Shown: piece by piece, positions 53,653 through 62,001 of the stretch | Numbering within the stretch: position 1 is the stretch's first letter | Layout of the letters: each line of letters begins with the position of its first letter | Source of the DNA: Nitrospira lenta | GTDB taxonomy: Bacteria; Nitrospirota; Nitrospiria; Nitrospirales; Nitrospiraceae | Assembly: GCA_945865525.1 (NCBI GenBank) | Contig: CAMBDY010000009.1 | Span: forward strand, 1 to 64,000 | Length of the DNA: 64,000 nt | Reading direction: 5' to 3' | Notes under the pieces: generated by a model | What the model saw: the letters and a program-made list of their open reading frames with translations, nothing else | Database searches by the model: none | Told to the model about the DNA's origin: nothing | Position numbers and translations under genes: made by a program

Positions 53653-54981
53653 ATGCATATCAGTGTTATTGGAACCGGCTATGTCGGGCTGGTCACAGGC
53701 GCCTGTTTTGCGGAGTTCGGTGTGACCGTGACCTGCATGGACACCGACGCCGGACGGATCGCCAGACTGGAGAAGGGCGATGTGCCGTTTTATGAACCGG
53801 GCATCTCGGAGCTCGTCGCCAAAGGCATTAGAGAGAAGCGGATTAGCTTTACCACTGACGTCGCCCAAGCCGTCAGCAAGGCCCTCGTCATCTTCATTGC
53901 CGTCGGCACCCCGCCGCGCGCGGACGGGTCCGCCGATCTCTCCTACGTCGAAGACGTGGGTCGCGGCATCGCCCAAACCATGACCGACTACAAAGTCATC
54001 GTCACTAAATCGACCGTCCCGGTGGGAACAGGCGAAAAGTTGCGCGAGGTCATCAACGCCCACCAATCCGGCACGCTCAGCTTCGACATCGTCTCCAACC
54101 CAGAGTTTCTGCGTGAAGGGTCCGCCATTGAAGACTTCATGCGGCCGAACCGAGTTGTTATCGGCGCAGACAGCGACCGGGCGATTGGAATCATGAAAGA
54201 ACTCTATCGTCCGCTCTATCTCATCGAAACGCCTTTCCTCGTGACCGACATTCCGACGGCCGAAATGATCAAGTACGCCTCCAACGCCTTCCTCGCCACC
54301 AAAATTTCCTTCATCAACGAAATTGCAACCATTTGTGAACAGGTGGGCGCCGACGTGCAGATGGTGGCGAAGGGGATGGGGCTCGACAACCGGATCGGGT
54401 CGAAGTTTCTCCATGCCGGACCCGGATTCGGCGGATCCTGCTTTCCGAAAGATCTGGCCGCACTTGTCCAGACGGGCGAGCGCGTTGGCTATCCCCCGCA
54501 GATCGCCGAAGCCGCGATCCTCGTCAACGCGCAGCAACGGACTAGAATGCTTGAAAAAATCACGAAAGAGACGGGGGGACTCACGGGCAAGACCTTCGCG
54601 ATGTTGGGCCTTTCCTTTAAGCCCAATACCAACGATTTACGGGATGCCCCAGCGCTGGCTCTTGCGCAGGAACTCATCAAGCACGGCGCCACGGTTCGCG
54701 CCTACGATCCTGCCGCCCTAGCGGAAGCCTGTCAGCTCGTCCCAGAGCTCGTCCCCTGCACGGATGCCTACGAGACCGCACAAGGCGCGGATGCCCTGAT
54801 CCTGATGACCGAATGGAATCAGTTCCGCACCCTCGACTTCACCAAGCTGAAAAGCTTCTTGCGGCAGCCCCTCTTCTTCGACCTCCGCAATGTCTACGAT
54901 TCCGACCGAATCACGAGCTTGGGCTTCCGACATATTTCGGTCGGGAGGCCCAGCAAGGCGCCCGCGCCGGCCAAACAATAA
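53653..54981 (+). CDS. ugd: UDP-glucose 6-dehydrogenase
   Basis: The 442-residue NAD-dependent enzyme makes UDP-glucuronate. The Rossmann start is ISVIGTGYVGLVTGACFAEFG, followed by VTKSTVPVGTGEKL, SNPEFLREGSAIEDFMRPNRVVIG, the central EMIKYASNAFLATKISFINEI, the catalytic Cys in GPGFGGSCFPKDLAAL and LSFKPNTNDLRDAPAL. ATG 53653 has AGGAGG nine bases upstream. UDP-glucuronate feeds surface polysaccharides and Ara4N-like lipid modification, which would fit the transferase operon at 7.5-10.4 kb. Its stop lies 4 bases from the convergent HEAT operon. Confidence 0.96.
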   Translation: MHISVIGTGYVGLVTGACFAEFGVTVTCMDTDAGRIARLEKGDVPFYEPGISELVAKGIREKRISFTTDVAQAVSKALVIFIAVGTPPRADGSADLSYVEDVGRGIAQTMTDYKVIVTKSTVPVGTGEKLREVINAHQSGTLSFDIVSNPEFLREGSAIEDFMRPNRVVIGADSDRAIGIMKELYRPLYLIETPFLVTDIPTAEMIKYASNAFLATKISFINEIATICEQVGADVQMVAKGMGLDNRIGSKFLHAGPGFGGSCFPKDLAALVQTGERVGYPPQIAEAAILVNAQQRTRMLEKITKETGGLTGKTFAMLGLSFKPNTNDLRDAPALALAQELIKHGATVRAYDPAALAEACQLVPELVPCTDAYETAQGADALILMTEWNQFRTLDFTKLKSFLRQPLFFDLRNVYDSDRITSLGFRHISVGRPSKAPAPAKQ

Positions 54982-54985
54982 TGCA

Positions 54986-55696
54986 TTACGTCAGTCGCGG
55001 CGCTTCAGCGGCCTTGGCGTCCTCGTTTGTTTTGGGCTTGTAGCCCATCCGGTCCAAGACCTTCATCACCCGCGTCTTCAAGCGATCATCGGCATTGGCC
55101 AGGGCGGTGGCCAGCGGCTCAACGGCGGGCTTGCCGATCTTCCGGATGATTTCCGTCACGGATTGCCGAAGCTCCTCTTCCTCGGACACCAGCAGGGGCA
55201 CGAGCGAAGAGACCGCGGGCCCGCCGATCTTAATCAACGAATCATAGGCGCGCTGCCGAACATCGCCGACTTCATCCACCAAGGCATCAACCAAGGGCTG
55301 CACTGCGCGCACTTCTTTCAGTTCACCCAACACTTCCGCCGCATACTTCCGATTGAGCCAGTGGGTGTCTTTGAGGTCTAGGAGCATCGCGTCAGCGCGT
55401 GCCGCGTTGGGATCCTTCGCGCGAATCCGAAAGCTCTTGGCGACACGCTTGCCGCCTTCTTCGACGACGCGGATCGTGGCGCCATCGCCGACCTTGAGCT
55501 TCTTCAGCTCTTCAAGCGCCTCGTCGTCTACATCCAGTACGACCGTCTTGCCATCATAGGCCAACAGCTCCACTTCGACCTGTTTCGTCTCAGGGTTCAC
55601 CGCGACGACCCGTTCCGTCACAAGGTTAAACCCGTCCTTCTTCGCGCCGCCCTTCGGACCGATCTGAATCAACTTTTTAGGAGCTTCGTCCGCCAT
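54986..55696 (-). CDS. HEAT-repeat protein with N-terminal beta domain
   Basis: The 236-residue protein has a distinctive N-terminal half of about 90 residues (LVTERVVAVNPETKQVEVELL..., LKVGDGATIRVVEEGGKRVAKSFRIRA) that reads as a small beta-barrel, like OB- or SH3-type folds. The C-terminal half has about four HEAT-like (PBS-lyase type) helix pairs: RKYAAEVLGELKEVRAVQPLVDAL, VRQRAYDSLIKIGGPAV and LRQSVTEIIRKIGKPAVEPL. HEAT arrays are protein-binding scaffolds. No signal peptide is seen. AAGGA lies eight bases before ATG. It is the last gene of the HEAT operon. Confidence 0.8.
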   Translation of the reverse strand: MADEAPKKLIQIGPKGGAKKDGFNLVTERVVAVNPETKQVEVELLAYDGKTVVLDVDDEALEELKKLKVGDGATIRVVEEGGKRVAKSFRIRAKDPNAARADAMLLDLKDTHWLNRKYAAEVLGELKEVRAVQPLVDALVDEVGDVRQRAYDSLIKIGGPAVSSLVPLLVSEEEELRQSVTEIIRKIGKPAVEPLATALANADDRLKTRVMKVLDRMGYKPKTNEDAKAAEAPRLT

Positions 55697-55723
55697 GATG
55701 TATGTCCTTTACCTCGAAATAAA

Positions 55724-56488
55724 TTACGACTTCGCTTTCCACCCAAAACTTGCCAAGACGCCCTCAACCGTTTCCTGCACCATCGTGTTCTCATCTTCGA
55801 GCAGCGGCAGCAAGGGATCGATCGCTTCCTTCGCCCCGAGCCGCGCAAGCGACTCCGCTGCATTCCGCCGCACGAGCCAATCTTCATCCTTGAGCGATTC
55901 GATCAAGGGACCGACGCCGCGGGCATCGCCGATCTTGCCCAGGGCCTCGGCCGCATGGCGGCGCACCATCCAATTATTGCCCAAGAGTCCCTCGATCAAG
56001 GCCTCCACGGCCCGCGCATCGCCAATTTTCTTAAGTACCCGCGCGACATCCTCGCGTACAGTGTTGTCGGTCAGCGCCTCGACCAGCCCCGGCACGGCTC
56101 GCGGATCGCCGATGCGCTCTAGCGCCCAGACGGCCGCGGTCCGTACCGCGCCATCCTTATCCTTAAGGGCCTTCACGAGGGGATCAATCCCCCGCTGATC
56201 CTTAAGCTTCCCCAACCCCGCCGCCGCTTGCTCGCGAATCGCCCATTCATCGTCCGTCAGCGCTTCAATTAAGGGATCGACGACCATGGGACCGATCCGC
56301 ACGATCGCGCTAGTCGCCGCTTCCCTGATCAACACATCTTCGTCCGCCATGAGCGCGATCAGCGGCCCCACCGCGTCCTCGCCCACCTGACTCAAGCTGG
56401 CAATCGCATGGTCGCGAAGCGCTTCATTATTATCCCGCAGCGCTCCGATCAGTTGCTCGATCCGTTCCGCCTGCACATCCTCACTCAT
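55724..56488 (-). CDS. HEAT-repeat (PBS-lyase type) protein
   Basis: The 254-residue cytoplasmic protein consists almost entirely of about eight HEAT/EZ repeats of 30-31 residues, such as IREQAAAGLGKLKDQRGIDPLVKALKDKDG, VRTAAVWALERIGDPRAVPGLVEALTD and VRRHAAEALGKIGDARGVGPLIESLKD. The regular Asp at the inter-helix turn (GDxRA) is that of the phycobilisome-lyase HEAT family. In organisms without phycobilins these act as scaffolds. The ATG at 56488 overlaps the upstream HEAT gene by 8 bases. Confidence 0.88.
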   Translation of the reverse strand: MSEDVQAERIEQLIGALRDNNEALRDHAIASLSQVGEDAVGPLIALMADEDVLIREAATSAIVRIGPMVVDPLIEALTDDEWAIREQAAAGLGKLKDQRGIDPLVKALKDKDGAVRTAAVWALERIGDPRAVPGLVEALTDNTVREDVARVLKKIGDARAVEALIEGLLGNNWMVRRHAAEALGKIGDARGVGPLIESLKDEDWLVRRNAAESLARLGAKEAIDPLLPLLEDENTMVQETVEGVLASFGWKAKS

Positions 56489-57581
56489 CGTCGTCCTGCC
56501 CTCCCTGACTCCCGACAGGCGTCCCGTCGAGCGCTTCCAGTTTATCGGCAATTAAGCCTGAATTGTACGCAACAAGGCCATCCCGGTCTGTCCTCAACCG
56601 GTCGAACAACTCTTTGTGTGGACGTAGCACTTCCACATCCTTCACTTTGGCCAACGCCTCCATGGCAAAGACCCGCAAGGGGCGAATGGGGATAGCCTCG
56701 ATATACAGTTGGGCCGGCCTGGCATCACCGATCAAGCCCAAGGATTTCATCGCCAGCTCCTTCACGCCCGTATCCTTATCGACCCGCAACCGCTCCATCA
56801 AGGGCTCCACCGCGCGCACATCGCCAATCTTGCCCAACAAGTCAGCCGCCGCTTCACGGATAACCCAATCATCGTCCTCCAGATACTCGATTAAAATCTC
56901 CACGCTCGGACGACCGATCGCCAGTAAATTAATCACGGTGCTCATGCGAGCCTCTTCCCGTTCACTCAACTCTTCAATCTCGCGAAGATCATCGAACACG
57001 CTGTTGATGCGCTCACGAATGGCCGTCAACTTCTTAAGCGTCCGCACGGCAATGTCGCGAATGGCCGGCTGCCCCATGGCCGCGATAAAAGCATCCGACG
57101 ACCGGGGGTCAAGCAGCCGCTCCAACATTGTTGCGGCCAGAATCTGCGCTTCCGGATCGGGATGGATCAACATCTCGCTCAACGGGGCGATGGCATTAGG
57201 AATCACCCCCAACAACTGCGAGGCCACCAGGCGAGTCTCGTCATCTTTTGATTCATAGACCAGCGCGGTCAACGCCGCGGCAGTCATCTCATCCAGCACC
57301 CCAGCCATATGCTCCAACGCTGATGCGCTGGCCTTGCGGACCGCCGCATCGTCATCGCGGAGCAAGCGGACCAACGGCACACCGGCATGCGGATCGTTCA
57401 CGCGAGCCAGCATGGCCGCGGCCTCAGCTTTCAGTGCGGGCGCACCGGTCGCCAGCGCCTCGACCAACGCCTGCACCGCACGGGGGCCCCCGGACAGGCA
57501 GGCCGCCGTCGCGCGCATCCGCCGCCAGTCCTCTTCATGAACGAGCTCGGCAACCAGCGTTTCAATCGTTTCTTTCGACAT
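56481..57581 (-). CDS. HEAT-repeat protein, irregular
   Basis: The 366-residue protein has roughly ten HEAT-like helix pairs, less regular than in its neighbours (MRATAACLSGGPRAVQALVEALATG, LKAEAAAMLARVNDPHAGVPLVRLLRD, IREAAADLLGKIGDVRAVEPLMERLRVD). The tail ends in an acidic DDDE. The start is uncertain: ATG 57581 and a GTG ten codons upstream are both in frame, and a tandem 15-base repeat duplicates the MSKET start region. It lies about 105 bases after the previous HEAT gene. Confidence 0.82.
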   Translation of the reverse strand: MSKETIETLVAELVHEEDWRRMRATAACLSGGPRAVQALVEALATGAPALKAEAAAMLARVNDPHAGVPLVRLLRDDDAAVRKASASALEHMAGVLDEMTAAALTALVYESKDDETRLVASQLLGVIPNAIAPLSEMLIHPDPEAQILAATMLERLLDPRSSDAFIAAMGQPAIRDIAVRTLKKLTAIRERINSVFDDLREIEELSEREEARMSTVINLLAIGRPSVEILIEYLEDDDWVIREAAADLLGKIGDVRAVEPLMERLRVDKDTGVKELAMKSLGLIGDARPAQLYIEAIPIRPLRVFAMEALAKVKDVEVLRPHKELFDRLRTDRDGLVAYNSGLIADKLEALDGTPVGSQGGQDDDE

Positions 57582-57594
57582 CGTTTCTTTCGAA
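57565..57594 (-). repeat. Tandem 15-base duplication at the start of a HEAT gene
   Basis: The unit ATCGTTTCTTTCGAC occurs twice in direct tandem, with one mismatch in the last base. On the coding strand it gives SKETMSKET and so duplicates the start region in frame. Confidence 0.75.
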
Positions 57595-57686
57595 ACAGAC
57601 ACGAGGCTCACGGCAAGAGAGCGTCGTCGTCTATCGCCTTCGACGCCCAGCCCGTTTGCCTCTGACCGTACGCGCCTCGCCTTCTC

Positions 57687-58769
57687 TTACACCCGCCCAG
57701 CCCGCCAGCCTACTCGGGCCAAGGTCTCTTTGACATGGTATACAATATTGTCATCCGACTCGTGCGCCAACATCGCCAACAGGGGCGCAATCACAGCGTT
57801 CCCAAATCGTGTCAACGCCTCGGCAGCCTCCGCGCGCGTCACGGTATACCGGAGGGTCTTCAGGAGCGACGGAATGGCCGCTTCGTCACGGATCACACCC
57901 AAGGCCCTGACGGCCGCACCCATCGTCAGGATTTCTTCATCCCACTGATCGCCACAGCCCTCCATCGAGCGCGCGGCATCAGGGTCGCCCACTCGCTCAA
58001 TAACCGCAATCAATACCGGCACCGCAGACCGATCACCGATCTTGCCCAACGCCTCCACCGCCAAAGGCCGCAGCCCGGCTGTGTTCATCGCCGTCACGAG
58101 GAACTCAATCGCGCGCACATCCCCGATCTGGCCCAATGCGCGAACGGCATCCTCGCGAACTGCTCGGTCCCGATCGTTGACGAGCACCGATAGCAGAGGG
58201 TCTACCGCGTCTGGCGACCTCGTTTTCCCTAACGCCTCGACCGCATGCAGCCGCACCAACCATTCCGTATGAGTCAGCGCCTCGAGCAGCGACGAGAGCG
58301 CCGCCTCGCCGATTGCCGCAAGGGCCGTCGACGTTTCCTCACGCACGGCTTTTACCTTGTCCTGGAGCAACGGCACTAATGACACCACGGCCCCTGCGTC
58401 GTGAATCAGGCCCAAGGCCTTGGCCGCATGCATCCGCACAATCCAGTCCGGACTCTTCAGCGCCTTGATGAGTGGCCCGAGCACCCGCACATCGGCAATC
58501 GCGGCCAACACCGACGAGGCCAACTCCTGAACCGTGAGCACGGGATCGGCGAGGCAGGCCCCCAGGGTCATCACGGCCGGCTCGCCGATCGCCAAGAGCG
58601 CCCCCGTCGCCGCGTCGCGCACCGCGCGATCACCGTCACGCAACACAGAGACTAATGGGACAACCGCTCTTGGATCCCGAAGTCGGCCCAGAATCATGGC
58701 CGCCTCTTCACGAATCGCCCAGTCCTCATCTTTGAGAGCGGCGATCTGTTCAGCTACCGCGTCCGCCAT
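57687..58769 (-). CDS. HEAT-repeat (PBS-lyase type) protein
   Basis: The 360-residue protein has about eleven regular EZ/HEAT repeats (WAIREEAAMILGRLRDPRAVVPLVSVLRD, WIVRMHAAKALGLIHDAGAVVSLVPLLQD, AVREDAVRALGQIGDVRAIEFLVTAM). A short insertion near residue 265 (SMEGCGDQWDEEI) interrupts the array before three more repeats. No signal peptide or catalytic domain is seen. It lies 16 bases after the upstream HEAT gene. Confidence 0.88.
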   Translation of the reverse strand: MADAVAEQIAALKDEDWAIREEAAMILGRLRDPRAVVPLVSVLRDGDRAVRDAATGALLAIGEPAVMTLGACLADPVLTVQELASSVLAAIADVRVLGPLIKALKSPDWIVRMHAAKALGLIHDAGAVVSLVPLLQDKVKAVREETSTALAAIGEAALSSLLEALTHTEWLVRLHAVEALGKTRSPDAVDPLLSVLVNDRDRAVREDAVRALGQIGDVRAIEFLVTAMNTAGLRPLAVEALGKIGDRSAVPVLIAVIERVGDPDAARSMEGCGDQWDEEILTMGAAVRALGVIRDEAAIPSLLKTLRYTVTRAEAAEALTRFGNAVIAPLLAMLAHESDDNIVYHVKETLARVGWRAGRV

Positions 58770-58785
58770 AGTGTTCCGCTACCTG

Positions 58786-60150
58786 CTAGCCTCGTTGGGC
58801 ATAATCACCAGACGGGCCAAATCGTCCCGTGTCGCCGAGCGGCATGTCCACTCGGGCATTGTCGACCACGCTCGAGTTCACGGTGATGTCTTCCGGCGCT
58901 GGCATCCAACCCAATTTCTCAAGCGTCTCCAGCGTCAATTGCCGCAAGGCATCTTTTGCCGTGAGTCGGACCGACGCGTAGGAGAGCACCCGCTCCCCTT
59001 CTTTAACCACTTCAGAGGCTTTCGGGTCGTACAGAAAGGCAATCAGCGGCTCGATCGCCGTATCGCCAATCGTCGCGAGGGCGGCGCTCGCCTTCTCACG
59101 CAACACACCATCTTTCAAGAGCATGATCAAATCAGGGATCACACGTGGATCGCGGAACTGGCCCAGCGCCGTCGCAGCCGCTTCCTTGATAAAGGCATCT
59201 TCGCTGACGATACACCCAGGAGTCGGAGTCCCATCCTGCTTAATCCCCTTCCCCTTCAAGGCATCCAGTACCGAGGGCAGGGCGCGCGGATCCCCGATCA
59301 TGCCGAGCGACGCAATGGCATGTCGCTTCACGACCCCGTCCTTCATTGCCTCGATCAAGCCATCGATAGCCCGCGGATCGCCGATCTGGCCCAGGGCAAT
59401 CGTGGCATCTTCCCGGACGGCCCGATCCGGATCTTTCAGCATGGCAATCAAAATATCGACAACCTTGGAGTCCCGCACCCAGGTTCGTCCAATTTGATAG
59501 TCCGTGGTCATCCCGCCGAGCGCACGGGCTGCATGACACCGCACGATAAAATCTTTATCCAGAAGACATTCCATCAACGGATCGACGGAAGGCTGGCCGA
59601 TCGCGATGAGGGCGGTCCCGGCTGTTTCTCGTACGGTTTTCGAGGGATCGCGAAATAGTTTGGTCAAGACGGGGATCGCTTTGGGGTTGCGGATCTTGCC
59701 CAACGCCTCTACCGCGGCGCTCTTCACGGCGCCGTCACGATCGCGACAGACGAGCATAAGCGCCTCGACGACTTTCGGATCTTTGATCTCGCCACAGACT
59801 TTTGCGGCATGCTCGCGGACGCGCCACCGCTCGTCTTTTAATGCGACGATCAAGCGATCGACCGTCATCGCCCCCATCGAGGCCATAGCCTCGACGGCAT
59901 CGTTCCGCACATCCATAGTGGCATCGTTGAATAGGACGATGAGCGCTTCCACAGCTTTCGTCCCACCGATCTTCGCCACGCCACGGCCCGCATGGGCCCG
60001 CACGCTCCAATATTCGTCTCCGCAAGCCCCAACCAGCGCGTCCAAGGTAGAAGGATTTGCGAGTTCCGCAAGGGCCTTGGCCGCCTCTTCGCGGGTAGCA
60101 TCATCGACATCCTCGAGTGCCTCTAAGAGATCATCAAGCGTCTGAGCCAT
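58786..60150 (-). CDS. HEAT-repeat (PBS-lyase type) protein, longest of the cluster
   Basis: The 454-residue protein has about thirteen HEAT repeats (REEAAKALAELANPSTLDALVGACG, VRAHAGRGVAKIGGTKAVEALIVLF, VRNDAVEAMASMGAMTVDRLIVALKD, VREDATIALGQIGDPRAIDGLIEAMKD). A proline- and glycine-containing insert (KGKGIKQDGTPTPG) lies near residue 295. The last 90 residues, after the array, are not HEAT-like. ATG 60150 has GGAG eight bases upstream; the 15 extra track residues are dropped. It follows the small secreted-protein gene by 14 bases. Confidence 0.87.
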   Translation of the reverse strand: MAQTLDDLLEALEDVDDATREEAAKALAELANPSTLDALVGACGDEYWSVRAHAGRGVAKIGGTKAVEALIVLFNDATMDVRNDAVEAMASMGAMTVDRLIVALKDERWRVREHAAKVCGEIKDPKVVEALMLVCRDRDGAVKSAAVEALGKIRNPKAIPVLTKLFRDPSKTVRETAGTALIAIGQPSVDPLMECLLDKDFIVRCHAARALGGMTTDYQIGRTWVRDSKVVDILIAMLKDPDRAVREDATIALGQIGDPRAIDGLIEAMKDGVVKRHAIASLGMIGDPRALPSVLDALKGKGIKQDGTPTPGCIVSEDAFIKEAAATALGQFRDPRVIPDLIMLLKDGVLREKASAALATIGDTAIEPLIAFLYDPKASEVVKEGERVLSYASVRLTAKDALRQLTLETLEKLGWMPAPEDITVNSSVVDNARVDMPLGDTGRFGPSGDYAQRG

Positions 60151-60163
60151 GAGTGCCGCTCCT

Positions 60164-60598
60164 CTACGGATAGTAGTTGTCGCGCTGGCCGCCATGCGGA
60201 TAGGTCTGGCTGCAACGGACGGTTAAGGTCTGGGTCCCTCGCCCCTCCACACATTGGTTGAAGGCCTGGGCAATATCCAGCTTACCCTCCAGATTCACCG
60301 TGAAGGGGAAATCAAAAGTGAAGCTGATGAACTTATACTTACCCGGCTTTAGTTTGAGGGTGCGGGACTCGGTCGTCCTGTAGGCATCCATAGACTCAGG
60401 GTCCGACGCCTGAATAGGCGGAGTGACGCCCGGCACATACCACCAAGTCTGAGGATGAATTTTCGTGGCGTCGACGGTGATGACATGTTCCTGCGTATAG
60501 GCAGCAGGTGGACCGGCTGCGAGCGCCGAGAAGACGACCGAAGAGGCCAGCACGCCCCCGAGCAGGCTCACGATCATGTACCATTTTACATGCGGCAT
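60164..60598 (-). CDS. Small secreted protein of unknown function in the HEAT operon
   Basis: The 144-residue protein has a signal peptide or N-terminal anchor (MPHVKWYMIVSLLGGVLASSVVFSALAA|GPPA). The mature part of about 115 residues is beta-rich (EHVITVDATKIHPQTWWYVPG, SRTLKLKPGKYKFISFTFDFPFTVNLEG). It has two cysteines (NQCVEG, VRCSQ) that could form a disulfide. It resembles no family I can name. ATG 60598 has AGG seven bases upstream; the 66-residue track extension overlaps the previous gene. It is the only small exported member among the scaffold genes. Confidence 0.7.
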   Translation of the reverse strand: MPHVKWYMIVSLLGGVLASSVVFSALAAGPPAAYTQEHVITVDATKIHPQTWWYVPGVTPPIQASDPESMDAYRTTESRTLKLKPGKYKFISFTFDFPFTVNLEGKLDIAQAFNQCVEGRGTQTLTVRCSQTYPHGGQRDNYYP

Positions 60599-60606
60599 CC
60601 TGCAAC

Positions 60607-61599
60607 CTACTCCAATAAGGATAATCTGGGGGCCGGGACAAAGGCAGCCTGAAAGATTTCTTCCACGGCATGACTCTCCCACTCTGTATGAGTCTGTAAT
60701 CCCAGCGTCCGCATCACCGTCGCGCCCGTATCTAAGATCGAGACCGGCTGGTGGATCGCGTACCCATGCTTGACCCCACCCCCCGAGGCAATCCAAGGCA
60801 CCATCGGCACGGCTGCGTCAGCCTGCTCTTGACCAGGGTCCTGGCCGGGCGCGCTGAGCGAGGTCACGAACAGAGTCGTCCCCTTGATCAGCTTTTTTTC
60901 TTTATAGAGATCCAACACCGAGGTGATCGCCTTATCGACCGAGCGCAGGGCCTCGCGGTACTCCTTCGAGGTCCAGCCCTGTACCGCGCCGACTCGACCG
61001 GCCTCAGGAAGATGCACGACCAAAAAATGTGGCAAGGCAGGGATGGCATGGCCGTAACCATGACCGCTGGTCGCTTTCTGAAAATATTGACGGATATAGG
61101 ACACGATCCGGTCCGTGCTGCATTCAGGCTTCAGAGGCCCGCACATCTGATAATCGGTGTAGGGCTCCGGTCTCGCCAACTGATAGAGGGATTCGTCCAT
61201 GAGGAAAATCGCACTGTCGCGGCCCCCGCTCAAGTCGAGATAGTCGAACACGCTCGGGACGCGTGGATACCCACGGCTAAACTCAAAAACGTTCCAGGTG
61301 ATACCATGCTTTTCAACCGGCATCCCCGTAATTAACGACACCATCGTCGGGAGCCGCAAGGCTGGTTTGACCGCCGTAGCCGACCAAGTGACGGACCCCT
61401 CCTTCACCACCCGACTAAGAGTCGGCATCGTGCCGCCCTTCAGGGAGTCCTGGCCAAACCCTTCCAGGACGAAAAGAATCACATGTTCGGTCTGGACCAC
61501 CGCCGCCACCGCCGCGCCAGGCTGGAACCACAAGCCAAGAGCAACGCATAGTGTGACAAGTATGCGAACTGACCATCCACGATTGAGGCGACGTAACAT
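60607..61599 (-). CDS. Exported alkaline-phosphatase-superfamily protein, divergent active site
   Basis: The 330-residue protein has an N-terminal signal (VRILVTLCVALGLWFQPGAAVA). It has the phosphodiesterase/sulfatase core: VILFVLEGFGQDSLKGGTMPTLSRVVKEG, LPTMVSLITGMPVEKHGI and SKEYREALRSVDKAITSVLDLYKE, then IHQPVSILDTGATVMRTLGL. Normal ligands are mostly missing. The first Asp is Glu (LEGFG), the DxxGH block reads LPEAGRVG, and the SDHG block reads TSLSAPG; the nucleophile Thr of LPTMVS is kept. It may be a binding pseudoenzyme. ATG 61599 is chosen; an ATG at 61647 is also possible. It heads the HEAT operon. Confidence 0.78.
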   Translation of the reverse strand: MLRRLNRGWSVRILVTLCVALGLWFQPGAAVAAVVQTEHVILFVLEGFGQDSLKGGTMPTLSRVVKEGSVTWSATAVKPALRLPTMVSLITGMPVEKHGITWNVFEFSRGYPRVPSVFDYLDLSGGRDSAIFLMDESLYQLARPEPYTDYQMCGPLKPECSTDRIVSYIRQYFQKATSGHGYGHAIPALPHFLVVHLPEAGRVGAVQGWTSKEYREALRSVDKAITSVLDLYKEKKLIKGTTLFVTSLSAPGQDPGQEQADAAVPMVPWIASGGGVKHGYAIHQPVSILDTGATVMRTLGLQTHTEWESHAVEEIFQAAFVPAPRLSLLE

Positions 61600-62001
61600 A
61601 CCCTCAGGCCCCTCCCTTTTATTCCAATCGAACACCCAATTTATCATGCCATTTTCCGCCGAAACAAGGGATTAAGAGGCCCCGTAGGCAAGATTGGCGA
61701 GGATTTGCTTCGCCACGAGGCATCTAAGCACATCTTGCCTGCGTGAGTTCGAGCCGTGGCAAAGGCTCACGTGCGAGCCCCAAACATTTCTGCTGCGAAC
61801 ATTTTCAGAAATGAAACGTTTCCCTCCAAGAATTGCGATGCGGGCGACCAAATGTTTCTTTCCTTTAACTCTTACTGTGTGCAATAAAGTGTGCACTGAG
61901 AGCATCGAGTTCAGTGATAGTGTGTCATTAATTCAAACTGGTAAGCAATTGAACCGTTTCGCGGCTTTCTGAAACATATAACCTCGTGGATGTAGCTCCC
62001 C
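61600..62001. other. A/T-richer intergenic region between divergent genes
   Basis: About 400 bases with lower GC than the rest. It contains a GTGTGCA direct repeat separated by five bases (near 61877-61895) and a small hairpin, TGGCGA with TCGCCA, near 61695-61715. The overlapping ORFs of 77 and 92 codons have no ribosome site or family match. It must hold the promoters of the HEAT operon and of the gene at 62002, but no convincing -35/-10 pair was found. Confidence 0.45.

Noticed and set aside
53413-54537. 374-codon minus-strand ORF
   Set aside because: Antisense to ugd and covers the divergent promoter pair; ugd is unambiguous.
58534-59658. 374-codon plus-strand ORF
   Set aside because: Antisense to HEAT genes; its apparent repetitiveness mirrors the HEAT repeats.
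54986-60150. Repeated DNA that might be a CRISPR or tandem repeat array
   Set aside because: The repetition is at protein level with degenerate DNA and continuous reading frames; HEAT repeats explain it.
61672-61972. 77- and 92-codon ORFs on opposite strands
   Set aside because: They overlap each other, have no ribosome site and no recognisable domain.
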